A stretch of DNA of 6,680 nucleotides from an uncultured Clostridia bacterium (lineage in GTDB: Bacteria > Bacillota > Clostridia > RGIG6154), in NCBI GenBank assembly GCA_934457515.1, contig CAKSHV010000084.1, positions 1 through 6,680 on the forward strand. Reading direction: 5' to 3'. The notes beneath the pieces were generated by a model that worked only from the letters and a program-made list of their open reading frames with translations, did no database searches and was not told the origin of the DNA. Of this stretch, positions 1 through 6,341 are shown in pieces. Made by a program: the position numbers and the translations under genes. Within the stretch, counting starts at the first letter, position 1. The number at the start of each line of letters is the position of its first letter.

Positions 1-550
1 TATAAATAATGCCCCTTTCCGCACGCTCCATATCATAGTCGGCAGCCTGAATGAGCTTTAACAAAATGTTTTCCACATCTTCGCCCACATAGCCCGCCTC
101 GGTCAGGCTGGTTGCGTCTGCAATGGCAAACGGAACATCCAAAACCTTAGCAAGCGTTGCCGCCAAGAGCGTTTTGCCCGAACCGGTCGGTCCGAACAGC
201 AAAATGTTGCTTTTTTGCAGCTCCACGCCGCCGTCTGCCTGCGGTTCGTTTAAGCTTTCCAAACGTTTATAATGATTATACACCGCAACGGCAAGCGCAC
301 GCTTTGCATCGCGCTGACCGATGACATATTCGTCTAAAGCGTTGCATATGTCGGACGGTGTGGGAATGCCCTCTGTTTTTTCTTCTTTTGCAGGAACGGT
401 TAATTCGTCGTCTTCAAATATAATATTGGCGCAAATCTGGATACACTCGTTGCAAATGTACACGCCGGGGCCGGACACAAGCCGCATAACCTGGTCCTGT
501 GTTTTGCCGCAGAATGAGCACCGAATGGTTCCTTTTTCGTCTTTCGCCAT
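1..550 (-). CDS. clpX: ATP-dependent Clp protease ATP-binding subunit ClpX, amino-terminal part (runs off the left edge)
   Basis: ClpX is the cytoplasmic AAA+ unfoldase that recognises tagged proteins, unfolds them with ATP and feeds them to ClpP. The 183 codons present begin with ATG at 550 ([16 protein letters not shown]). Seen directly: a C4 zinc-binding domain with CxxC pairs at residues 11/14 and 33/36, an acidic linker around 45-60, the conserved DEYVIGQ segment at 73-79, the Walker A motif GPTGSGKT at 120-127, and the ClpX-typical [20 protein letters not shown] stretch at about 144-163. The window ends at GIIY (180-183), just before the expected Walker B, so the sensor and carboxy-terminal parts are missing only because of the cut. 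The start is supported by an AAAAGGAGGG site at 557-566 on the minus strand, 6 nt upstream. It lies 70 nt downstream of clpP with no clear terminator or promoter between, so co-transcription is likely. Nothing looks damaged. Confidence 0.97.
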   Translation of the reverse strand, partial: MAKDEKGTIRCSFCGKTQDQVMRLVSGPGVYICNECIQICANIIFEDDELTVPAKEEKTEGIPTPSDICNALDEYVIGQRDAKRALAVAVYNHYKRLESLNEPQADGGVELQKSNILLFGPTGSGKTLLAATLAKVLDVPFAIADATSLTEAGYVGEDVENILLKLIQAADYDMERAERGIIY

Positions 551-620
551 GCCTTTCCCTCCTTTTACCAACCTGCTATTGTGCGAAAAAGCCGCACTTT
601 CCCCGCTATAAAAGCAAGGA

Positions 621-1217
621 TTATTTTCTGGTGATTACCTTGTCAATCAAGCCGTAATCCATTGCTTCTTTGGCGGACATAAAGTTGTCACGCTCGGTGT
701 CGCGCTGAATAATATCTAACGGCTGACCGGTAACGTCGCTTAAAATCTGATTTAAATTATCGCGGATACGGATAATTCTGTCCGCATGAATTTTAATGTC
801 GGACGCCTGACCCTGGGTGCCGCCCAGCGGCTGATGAATCATAATTTCGCTGTTCGGAAGCGCATAGCGCTTGCCTTTTGCACCCGCCGAAAGCAGAAAT
901 GCACCCATGCTTGCCGCCATGCCGACGCAAATGGTCGAAACATCGCATTTTACATAATTCATGGTATCGTAAATCGCCATACCGGCCGTGATGGACCCGC
1001 CCGGGCTGTTGATGTATAAACTAATATCTTTTTCCTGGTCAACGCCCTCTAAGAATAAGAGCTGTGCAACCACTAAACTTGCCGTTGTATCGTTCACTTC
1101 TTCGCTTAAGAAGATGATTCTGTCGTTTAAAAGTCTTGAATAAATGTCATACGAGCGTTCGCCGCGGCTGGTTTGCTCCACAACCATGGGAACCAGGCTC
1201 ATAAAATGGTCTGTCAT
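621..1217 (-). CDS. clpP: ATP-dependent Clp protease proteolytic subunit ClpP (198 aa)
   Basis: ClpP is the serine peptidase that forms the tetradecameric barrel partnered by ClpX (and ClpC/A), degrading unfolded proteins to short peptides in the cytoplasm. The catalytic triad is visible: Ser103 in MAASMGA, His128 in MIHQPLGG and Asp177 in ERDNF. The oxyanion-region SPGGS lies at 71-75 and the early [13 protein letters not shown] block at 18-30. The length of 198 residues is normal. The frame is open upstream to another ATG at 1262, but I start at 1217 because AAGGAGG (1227-1233, minus strand) sits 9 nt before this ATG, and the extra 15 residues ([10 protein letters not shown]...) are unlike any ClpP and lie over an intergenic hairpin. 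A further internal ATG at residue 6 ([10 protein letters not shown]) resembles the start annotated in many relatives and cannot be excluded. It sits between tig and clpX in the usual order. Confidence 0.97.
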   Translation of the reverse strand: MTDHFMSLVPMVVEQTSRGERSYDIYSRLLNDRIIFLSEEVNDTTASLVVAQLLFLEGVDQEKDISLYINSPGGSITAGMAIYDTMNYVKCDVSTICVGMAASMGAFLLSAGAKGKRYALPNSEIMIHQPLGGTQGQASDIKIHADRIIRIRDNLNQILSDVTGQPLDIIQRDTERDNFMSAKEAMDYGLIDKVITRK

Positions 1218-1226
1218 ACCGATATT

Positions 1227-1233
1227 CCTCCTT
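1227..1233 (-). promoter_or_regulatory. ribosome binding site that fixes the clpP start
   Basis: On the minus strand this reads AAGGAGG, a full anti-16S match, with a 9-nt spacer to the ATG at 1217. The upstream in-frame ATG at 1262 has no comparable site, which is the main reason for the shorter ClpP. Confidence 0.85.
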
Positions 1234-1252
1234 ACTTTCAGATAAAGACAGT

Positions 1253-1281
1253 CGGAAGGCACACAATTTGTCTACCTTCCG
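1253..1281 (-). other. hairpin in the tig-clpP spacer
   Basis: A perfect 7-bp inverted repeat, CGGAAGG / CCTTCCG (arms 1253-1259 and 1275-1281), encloses a 15-nt loop between the tig stop codon and the clpP ribosome binding site. On the minus-strand transcript it begins about a dozen nucleotides after the tig stop. It is not followed by a run of T, so I do not call it a terminator. It could be an mRNA-stability or processing element, or weak attenuation between the chaperone and protease genes. The evidence is the symmetry only. Confidence 0.4.
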
Positions 1282-1293
1282 TCCGTTCATTTT

Positions 1294-2796
1294 TTATTTC
1301 TCTTCATCTTTCTTTGCAGCTTTTTTGGTCGTTGTTTTCTTTGCTGCCGGTTTCTTTTCTTCACCGTCTGCTGCGGCTTTCTTTGTTGTTGTCTTCTTTG
1401 CGGTTGTCTTCTTTGCCGCGGGCTTCTTTTCTTCGCCGTCTTCTGCAGCTTTTTTGGTTGTTGCTTTCTTTGCAGCCGGTTTCTTTGCCGCTTTCTTATC
1501 TTCCGGTTTTACTTCTTTCACTTTTGCATTGTCAACCAAGAACTTAATGGTTTTGCGCGTTACGCACTCTGCCTTGAAGGAATCCATCTGCGATTTCATG
1601 ATTTCCTTAATCTTGTCAAGCTCCATGTTGTATGCTTCAGCCAGTTTCTTTAATTCTTCTTCCACTTCTTCGTCGGTTGCTTCGATTTTTTCCGCCTTTG
1701 CGATTTCGTCTAATGCAAGCGAGCTTTTAACCGAAGTTTCCGCCTGACCTTTGAAGTTTGCCTGCAAAGAATCGGGTGTCATGCCGGTGTATTTTGCATA
1801 CAAATCAAGGGACATGCCCTGCTGACGCAGCTGCATATCAAAGTCCTGAATCAGCGAGCGTGTTCTGTCCTCAATCATTGCGGGCGGAACATCAACTTCC
1901 ATGCCGTTTACAATCTCTTCAACAACCTTGTTTTCAAGCTCGTTTTCAGACTGTCTGTCTTTTCTTTCCTGCGCCTTTTTCTTAATGTCTTCTTTTAATT
2001 CTTTCAGAGTGTCAAACTCGCTGACATCTTTTGCAAACTCGTCATCCAGCTCGGGAACTTCTTTTTTCTGAATTTTGTTCAGCTTAATTTTAAAGATTGC
2101 GTCTTTTCCCTTTAAGTCCTCTGCATGATATTCTTCGGGGAATTTAACCGAAATGTCTTTCTCTTCGCCGGTCTTCATGCCGACAATCTGCTCTTCAAAG
2201 CCGGGGATAAACGAACCGGAACCTAATTCCAAATCGTGTCCTTCTGCTTTGCCGCCGTCAAACGGAACGCCGTCTACAGAGCCTTCGTAGTCAATGTTTG
2301 CAATGTCGCCGTTTTCTGCATTTCTGTCTTCAACGGTAATCATTCTTGCATTTCTTTCCTGCATCTGTTTTAATTCAGCGTCAACTTCGTCGTCTGTAAC
2401 AGTATAGACGGTTTTTTCAACTTTAATACCCTTGTATTCGGGAAGCTTAACCTCAGGCGTTACGTCAACCTTAACGGTCAGCACCAAATCCTTGCCGGTT
2501 CCGATTTCTTTAATGTCGATTTCGGGACGGGATACGGGGTCTAATTTTAATTCTTCAACTGCCTCGGGATATACTTCGGGAAGCAGTTCGTTTACGGCAT
2601 CTTCATAAAAAATTGCCTCGCCGTATAATTTTTCTATAAACTTTCTGGGAGCCTTACCTTTGCGGAAACCGTGAATCATGATTTGTTTACGGTTCTTTAT
2701 GTAAGACTTCTGCATACCTTCTTCAAATTTCTCGGGCGAAACGGTAATTTCAAAATCAACCGTATAGCCTTCTTTTTTTACTAACTTTGCACTCAT
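1294..2796 (-). CDS. tig: trigger factor (ribosome-associated chaperone / peptidyl-prolyl isomerase) with a lysine-rich carboxy-terminal tail, 500 aa
   Basis: Trigger factor docks on ribosomal protein L23 at the exit tunnel and shields nascent chains. Domains seen in order: the amino-terminal ribosome-binding domain (about 1-115) with the signature GFRKGKAP at 43-50; the FKBP-type isomerase domain (about 155-245) with NGDIANIDYEG and LGSGSFIPGFEEQIVGM; and the helical chaperone domain to about residue 430. Typical bacterial trigger factors end near here. This one continues with about 67 residues (434-500) of low complexity in which 25 are lysines, 24 of them in KK pairs, resembling histone H1 tails. 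The ATG at 2796 has TAGGAGG 7 nt upstream (2804-2810, minus). A promoter lies just ahead, and clpP follows after 76 nt. The body is unambiguous; the function of the tail is unknown to me. No frameshift is apparent, since the tail keeps the same frame and ends in an acidic/basic KKDEEK. Confidence 0.96.
   Translation of the reverse strand: MSAKLVKKEGYTVDFEITVSPEKFEEGMQKSYIKNRKQIMIHGFRKGKAPRKFIEKLYGEAIFYEDAVNELLPEVYPEAVEELKLDPVSRPEIDIKEIGTGKDLVLTVKVDVTPEVKLPEYKGIKVEKTVYTVTDDEVDAELKQMQERNARMITVEDRNAENGDIANIDYEGSVDGVPFDGGKAEGHDLELGSGSFIPGFEEQIVGMKTGEEKDISVKFPEEYHAEDLKGKDAIFKIKLNKIQKKEVPELDDEFAKDVSEFDTLKELKEDIKKKAQERKDRQSENELENKVVEEIVNGMEVDVPPAMIEDRTRSLIQDFDMQLRQQGMSLDLYAKYTGMTPDSLQANFKGQAETSVKSSLALDEIAKAEKIEATDEEVEEELKKLAEAYNMELDKIKEIMKSQMDSFKAECVTRKTIKFLVDNAKVKEVKPEDKKAAKKPAAKKATTKKAAEDGEEKKPAAKKTTAKKTTTKKAAADGEEKKPAAKKTTTKKAAKKDEEK
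1297..1485 (-). repeat. three tandem, imperfect coding repeats forming the lysine/alanine/threonine tail of trigger factor
   Basis: Residues 438-500 of trigger factor divide into three units that each start KKPAAKK: residues 438-456 (bases 1429-1485), 457-480 (1357-1428) and 481-500 (1297-1356). The first two units close with an acidic DGEE spacer and the last with DEEK. The middle unit carries an extra TTAKK-like module, so unit lengths are 19, 24 and 20 residues. At the DNA level the plus strand shows recurrent TTCTTTG and TTTTCTTC blocks with varied synonymous codons, which suggests a degenerate repeat that expands and contracts by slippage or unequal exchange. Net charge of the tail is about +15 by residue count. 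Confidence 0.85.
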
Positions 2797-2833
2797 TCGT
2801 TTTCCTCCTAAACTTACTTTTCGTAAAGTTTTC

Positions 2834-2852
2834 TAAAATAGTATCTATTTTA
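2834..2852. promoter_or_regulatory. 19-bp perfect-arm dyad over the tig promoter -10 (possible operator)
   Basis: The sequence TAAAATAG-TAT-CTATTTTA has two 8-bp perfect arms around a 3-bp centre. It overlaps the proposed -10 element for tig and the likely transcription start, a common position for a repressor site. It does not resemble the heat-shock elements CIRCE (HrcA) or the CtsR direct repeat. The arms are AT-rich, which raises the chance of coincidence. Confidence 0.4.
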
Positions 2853-2877
2853 TAAAGAACAGCAGCGCGTATTTAAA
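2849..2877 (-). promoter_or_regulatory. sigma-A-like promoter for tig(-clpP-clpX)
   Basis: On the minus strand TTTAAA (2872-2877, 4/6 match to TTGACA) is followed after exactly 17 nt by TATAAA (2849-2854, 5/6 match to TATAAT). This predicts a start near 2842 and a leader of about 45 nt before the tig ATG. The -35 lies inside a second near-palindrome, GCGTATTTAAACGC (2867-2880). It lies in the 115-nt gap after the phosphoesterase gene, in which I see no good terminator, so some read-through from upstream is possible. Confidence 0.55.
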
Positions 2878-2911
2878 CGCCTTCGTTCCGAATTGCCTGT
2901 TGCTTTCGCAG

Positions 2912-3625
2912 TCAATCGGTATTATAACACAACTTTTCATTTATTGCAACCCTTACGGGCGAAAAATCTATTCTGTCGCACGAAACCAGCATATAATGCA
3001 CGCCGCCGCGCACTTCATTTATCGGACATGCGTGATTATCGTTGTGAATATGCCCGAAAATAACGGTTTTTACCCCATATTTTTCAAGCAAGTCTGTAAT
3101 TTCGGTAATCGGCGCACCGTTTTTATAAAACGGCGGATAATGCAGCATAACGATAATCGGCTTTTCTTCCGAAAGCTTTTTTCCTGCCAAAATGGAGTTT
3201 TCAAGGCGAATCAGCTCGCGGTTTTTAAGCCGCTCCTCGGTGTCTTTATCAAATCCCTTTGTCGCGCAGACAACAACGTTTTCCGCTTCAAATGCACTGT
3301 TGTGCACAAAATGCAGCGTGGAAAATTTGTATGCATCCAAAAAAGCATTCATTTTGGTCACCGTTTCCCACCAGTAATCATGGTTGCCTTTGGAAATATA
3401 TTTTGTGCCGGGCAGAGAATCGATAAACCGAAAATCCTTTTCCGCCTGCTCCAGATAGGTTGCCCATGAAACATCGCCGGGAATTAAAACCGTGTCGGTT
3501 TCTTTCACCGTTTCACGCCAGTTTTTTTCCATGCGCTCCACATAGTTTTCCCAGCTGCTGCCGAAAACATCCATCGGCTTTTCGACCTGAAAGGTTAAAT
3601 GCAGGTCAGACAATGCATAAATCAA
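2912..3625 (-). CDS. calcineurin-like metallophosphoesterase (COG1768-type predicted phosphohydrolase), 237 aa
   Basis: This is a small, soluble, dinuclear-metal phosphoesterase. All five metal/catalytic blocks are visible: DLH at residues 7-9, GD at 50-51 (PGDVSW), GNHD at 80-83 (followed by YWW), LHYPP at 161-165, and GHIHND at 191-196. The combination of an early WENYV and GNHDYWW is what I recall for the COG1768 group common in Clostridia; the natural substrate of that group is not established to my knowledge. No signal peptide or membrane segment is seen. The start is TTG at 3625, the only start that keeps the DLH motif near the usual terminus (MIYALSDLHL). AAGGAG (3637-3642, minus) lies 11 nt upstream, slightly long, so translation may be modest. 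It starts 38 nt after the thrC stop and is probably co-transcribed with thrC. The link to threonine synthesis is positional only. Confidence 0.88.
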   Translation of the reverse strand: MIYALSDLHLTFQVEKPMDVFGSSWENYVERMEKNWRETVKETDTVLIPGDVSWATYLEQAEKDFRFIDSLPGTKYISKGNHDYWWETVTKMNAFLDAYKFSTLHFVHNSAFEAENVVVCATKGFDKDTEERLKNRELIRLENSILAGKKLSEEKPIIVMLHYPPFYKNGAPITEITDLLEKYGVKTVIFGHIHNDNHACPINEVRGGVHYMLVSCDRIDFSPVRVAINEKLCYNTD

Positions 3626-3636
3626 TCGCCGCGTTT

Positions 3637-3642
3637 CTCCTT
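3637..3642 (-). promoter_or_regulatory. ribosome binding site supporting the TTG start of the phosphoesterase
   Basis: The minus strand reads AAGGAG, with an 11-nt spacer to TTG at 3625. No in-frame ATG exists close by that keeps the first metal-binding motif, so the site decides the unusual start codon. Confidence 0.6.
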
Positions 3643-3663
3643 TCCGATTTTAAAGTTCCGATA

Positions 3664-5166
3664 TTACATGCGCAAAAAGTCTTTCACAACCTGCTCCATA
3701 TCGTCTTTTTCACATGTTACGTCAAACAGAACCGTTTCGTCTTTCAGCTTTGCCAGCGACTCAGGGATTTCAAGCCCCGTTCTTTCGCTCAGCTCGCTTA
3801 AAATGGTAAACTCGTCTGTGCCGAACACCTCGCTGTCGTCACCGTCAAGCGCCTCCATAACACTGCCGCTGAATTTAAACGGACTTGCGGTGGACGCGAT
3901 GACGGTTTTGGTTTCATCGCCGGTTTCTTCTTTATATTTGTCGTAAACCGCTTTGGCAACCGCGGTGTGAGTGTCCATAATATAGCCGTCTTCTTCAAAC
4001 ACACGGCGGATGGTTTCCTTGGTTTTTGCGTCATCTGCAAAACCCGCGCTGAAGTTTGCTTTCAAAAATGCCTTAATCGAATCGGAAACTTCATACCGTC
4101 CCGTTTCGGAAAGCGCTTTCATATATGCCGCCGTTTCTTCGGCATTTCCGCCCGATGCATGGTGCAAAAGACGCTCTAAATTGCTGGAAATTAAAATGTC
4201 CATCGACGGGGAAATGGTGCAGTGAAAATCGCGGTTTCTGTCATACACGCCTGTGTTGATGAAATCGGTCAGCACGTTATTTTCATTCGACGCGCAAATG
4301 AACCGATTTACCGGCAGTCCCATTTTAGAAGCATAGTAAGCTGCTAAAATGTTGCCGAAATTGCCTGTGGGCACCACGATATTTACTTTATCCCCCATTG
4401 CAATCTCGCCCGCTTTACACATCTCAGCGTAAGCTGCCCAGTAGTACACAATCTGCGGAACAAGTCTGCCCCAGTTAATGGAGTTTGCGGACGACAGCAT
4501 AAAGCCGTGATTTCCCGCAAGACGCGCAAATTCCGCGTCGGTAAAAATCTTCTTCACACCGGTCTGTGCATCGTCAAAATTGCCGTTCACGCCGGTTACA
4601 TTCACATTGTTGCCTTTCTGCGTTACCATTTGCAGTTTCTGCACTTTCGACACGCCGTCCGACGGGTAAAACACGCTGATTCTCGTGCCCGCAACATCGC
4701 GGAATCCCTCGAGTGCTGCTTTTCCGGTATCACCCGATGTGGCAACCAAAATCACGATTTCCTTTTTCACGCCGGTTTTGTGCAGTGCCGTTACCAAAAG
4801 GTGCGGCAGAATCTGCAGTGCCATATCCTTAAATGCGCAAGTCGGACCGTGCCAAAGCTCTAAAATATATTCTTTTCCGTTTAATTTATAAACGGGGGCA
4901 ATGGTGTCCGTTCCGAACTTTTCTTTTGTATATGCCTTTGAAACGCAGTCCGAAATTTCTTTTTCCGTATAGTCGGTTAAAAATTTACTGAGAATTGCAA
5001 CCGCGCGCTCGGTGTAGCTTAAGTCGGGCAGCGACGCAATCTCCTCCTCCGAAAGGCAAGGTATCGTATCCGGCACAAAAAGTCCTCCGTCCGGCGCAAG
5101 TCCTTTAATAATAGCCTCGCAGGACGAAACTTCAACCGATTTATCTCTGGTGCTGTGGTAATTCAT
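3664..5166 (-). CDS. thrC: threonine synthase, 500 aa
   Basis: ThrC converts O-phospho-L-homoserine and water to L-threonine and phosphate, the last step of threonine synthesis, using pyridoxal phosphate (PLP) in the cytoplasm. Seen directly: an amino-terminal STRD...GLAPDGGLFVPD block (5-33) typical of the family; the PLP lysine Lys113 in HGPTCAFKD; the ATSGDTGKAALEGF block at 142-155; NSINWGRLVPQ at 228-238; and the phosphate-binding TGNFGN at 267-272. Length (about 500) and the start resemble the longer E. coli/yeast-like class found in Clostridia. The ATG at 5166 has AAAGGAG (5174-5180, minus) 7 nt upstream. No other threonine-pathway gene (hom, thrB) is in the window. The leader predicted from its promoter is only about 30 nt, too short for a T-box or an attenuator. 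Confidence 0.96.
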   Translation of the reverse strand: MNYHSTRDKSVEVSSCEAIIKGLAPDGGLFVPDTIPCLSEEEIASLPDLSYTERAVAILSKFLTDYTEKEISDCVSKAYTKEKFGTDTIAPVYKLNGKEYILELWHGPTCAFKDMALQILPHLLVTALHKTGVKKEIVILVATSGDTGKAALEGFRDVAGTRISVFYPSDGVSKVQKLQMVTQKGNNVNVTGVNGNFDDAQTGVKKIFTDAEFARLAGNHGFMLSSANSINWGRLVPQIVYYWAAYAEMCKAGEIAMGDKVNIVVPTGNFGNILAAYYASKMGLPVNRFICASNENNVLTDFINTGVYDRNRDFHCTISPSMDILISSNLERLLHHASGGNAEETAAYMKALSETGRYEVSDSIKAFLKANFSAGFADDAKTKETIRRVFEEDGYIMDTHTAVAKAVYDKYKEETGDETKTVIASTASPFKFSGSVMEALDGDDSEVFGTDEFTILSELSERTGLEIPESLAKLKDETVLFDVTCEKDDMEQVVKDFLRM

Positions 5167-5204
5167 ATTGCCTCTCCTTTCCGCATACCTATTTTATCTT
5201 ATAT

Positions 5205-5232
5205 ATTATATACTAAATCTGAAAAAAATCAA
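5205..5232 (-). promoter_or_regulatory. sigma-A-like promoter for thrC
   Basis: On the minus strand TTGATT (5227-5232, 4/6) is followed after 16 nt by a perfect TATAAT (5205-5210). The predicted start near 5198 leaves a leader of about 30 nt. Directly upstream of the -35, bases 5237-5274 are almost pure A/T with runs of T6, T4, A6 and T6, which could act as an UP element or bend the DNA. Confidence 0.6.
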
Positions 5233-5357
5233 GACATTTTTTGAAATTTTAATAAAAAATTATCTATATTTTTTGCCGCACGCCGAAAAAAACGGATTTT
5301 ACAGCGCATTTGGAATATATTCATATTCTTTCACCCCGGCGATATACGATTTTTATA

Positions 5358-5386
5358 TTTACAAATTTTGTTTCCTATTGTATAAT
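5358..5386 (+). promoter_or_regulatory. sigma-A-like promoter for the beta-galactosidase gene
   Basis: TTTACA (5358-5363, 5/6 match) and a perfect TATAAT (5381-5386) are separated by the optimal 17 nt. The start would fall near 5392-5394, giving a leader of about 36 nt that contains a hairpin and the TAAGGAG ribosome binding site (5417-5423). I see no catabolite-response (cre) consensus here. A weak dyad GAATAT-N4-ATATTC (5313-5328) lies about 30 bp upstream of the -35. Confidence 0.7.
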
Positions 5387-5392
5387 AAAAGC

Positions 5393-5413
5393 AAAAAAAG
5401 CCGCACAAGCGGC
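5393..5413 (-). terminator. candidate leftward intrinsic terminator within the beta-galactosidase leader
   Basis: Read leftward, GCCGC-TTGT-GCGGC (5400-5413) is a 5-bp all-GC stem with a 4-nt loop, followed at once by seven T (5393-5399). This is the layout of a rho-independent terminator, although the stem is short. Read rightward it would be a small hairpin just after the transcription start, ending 3 nt before the ribosome binding site TAAGGAG. It may stop antisense transcription from reaching thrC, or shape translation of the rightward mRNA. Confidence 0.45.
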
Positions 5414-5429
5414 AGATAAGGAGCACTTT

Positions 5430-6332
5430 ATGACAAGACGCGATTTTGAAAACCCCGAAGTGCAAAGCAAAGGGGCTGAAAAAACAAAATGCTACTACAT
5501 TCCTTACACAAACCAAAAAGACGCGGAAGAAAACAACAAATCCTATTCCGCGCGGTATTTTCTTTTAAACGGAAACTGGGATTTTACCTATTTTGACCGT
5601 TTTGCGGACGTGCCGAAGAACATCGGAGAGGCAGAAACCGAAGACTGGGACGTGCTGCCCGTGCCCTCGAACTGGCAGATGTACGGCTATGACATTCCGC
5701 AGTATGCAAATGTGGAGTATCCCTACCCCATGACCTATCCGTATGTTCCGGATGATGACCCGTGCGGTGTGTATTCAACCGACTTTTTTCTGCCGGAACA
5801 TTTTGAAGGCAAAGATATTTTTGTAACCTTTGAGGGTGTGGACTCCTTTTTCTACCTCTTTGTTAACGGCAAAGAACTCGGATTTTCAAAGGTGCCGCAC
5901 TGCCCCACAACCTTTAACCTTACCCCGTATTTAAAAAAGGGACGCAACAATCTGCGCGCCGTTGTTTTGAAATGGTGCGACGGCTCGTATTTGGAGGATC
6001 AGGATTTTTACCGTCTTTCGGGTATTTTCCGCGATGTATATTTAACCGCCCGCGACAAGGTTCGCGTGGAGGATTTCTTTGTCCGCGCGGGACTTGAAAA
6101 CGACTATAAAGACGGTGTTTTGGAAATTGATTTTACGTTTGTTGAAGGAAACGAAACCTGCGCGGTCACCCTTTTGGACAAGGACGGCAGCGAAGTGCTG
6201 AGCGAAGAGATTTCCGCCAAAAATCAGACCTTACATAAAGAAATTCCAAACATTCATTCCTGGAATGCGGAAGACCCCTATTTATACACCCTTGTTCTTC
6301 ACTGCGGCGAAGAATACATTGCAAAGAAAATC
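5430..6332 (+). CDS. lacZ: GH2 beta-galactosidase (LacZ type), amino-terminal part only, joined in frame to a permease sequence
   Basis: Full-length LacZ enzymes (about 1000 residues) hydrolyse terminal beta-galactosides. Here about 300 residues are present. Seen directly: the sugar-binding jelly-roll domain (about 40-210) with VPSNWQMYGYDIPQYAN at 78-94, VNGKELGFSK at 145-154 and the GH2 signature DGSYLEDQDFYRLSGIFRDV at 184-203. Asn94 and Asp192 line up with E. coli LacZ Asn102 and Asp201, which contact galactose and sodium. The Ig-like domain starts near 212 and reaches NAEDPYLYTLVL (279-290), then EEYIAKK (294-300), where it breaks off. The TIM barrel with both catalytic glutamates is absent, so this product cannot be an active galactosidase as read. 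The ATG at 5430 has TAAGGAG (5417-5423) 6 nt upstream and a strong promoter. It is divergent from thrC. The cut is at the join described separately, not at the window edge. Confidence 0.9.
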
Positions 6333-6341
6333 GCCATATCC
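6321..6341 (+). other. abrupt in-frame junction between beta-galactosidase and ABC permease sequence
   Basis: Up to codon 300 (AAG AAA at 6324-6329) the protein follows LacZ, where the family normally continues with an IGFR-like segment and the TIM barrel. From codon 301-303 onward (ATC GCC ATA at 6330-6338) it follows the start of a DppB/OppB-like permease, whose usual beginning is a short basic stretch then IAI-VFLIFLVSLLTF. ATCG fits both sides, so the exact breakpoint is ambiguous over a few bases. I see no inverted repeat, target duplication or attachment site around it. The frame is kept, expected by chance one time in three. Confidence 0.7.

Noticed and set aside
581..597. Small hairpin GTGCG-N7-CGCAC in the clpP-clpX spacer as a terminator
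   Set aside because: The stem is only 5 bp and the T run lies in the loop rather than after the stem, so it would not work as an intrinsic terminator. clpX is expected to be co-transcribed.
1218..1262. A longer ClpP starting at ATG 1262 with 15 extra residues
   Set aside because: No ribosome binding site, the extra residues are unlike ClpP, and a strong AAGGAGG sits at the right distance before ATG 1217.
1173..1747. Two plus-strand open frames rich in Phe/Leu/Val/Ser opposite the trigger factor tail, looking like membrane proteins
   Set aside because: They are antisense shadows of the lysine/alanine-rich repeats (AAG/AAA read backwards gives Leu/Phe). They have no ribosome binding site of their own and trigger factor is unambiguous on the other strand.
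2900..3469. A 189-residue plus-strand open frame opposite the metallophosphoesterase
   Set aside because: The minus strand carries all five catalytic blocks of a known family. The plus frame shows no recognisable motif.
5313..5328. Dyad GAATAT-N4-ATATTC upstream of the galactosidase promoter as an operator
   Set aside because: 6-bp AT-rich arms in an AT-rich intergenic region are expected by chance, and it matches no cre or LacI-type consensus I can recall.
5331..5516. A 61-residue minus-strand open frame crossing the galactosidase start
   Set aside because: It lies over promoter, leader and the clear GH2 start, has no motif, and would itself run through the leftward terminator-like hairpin.
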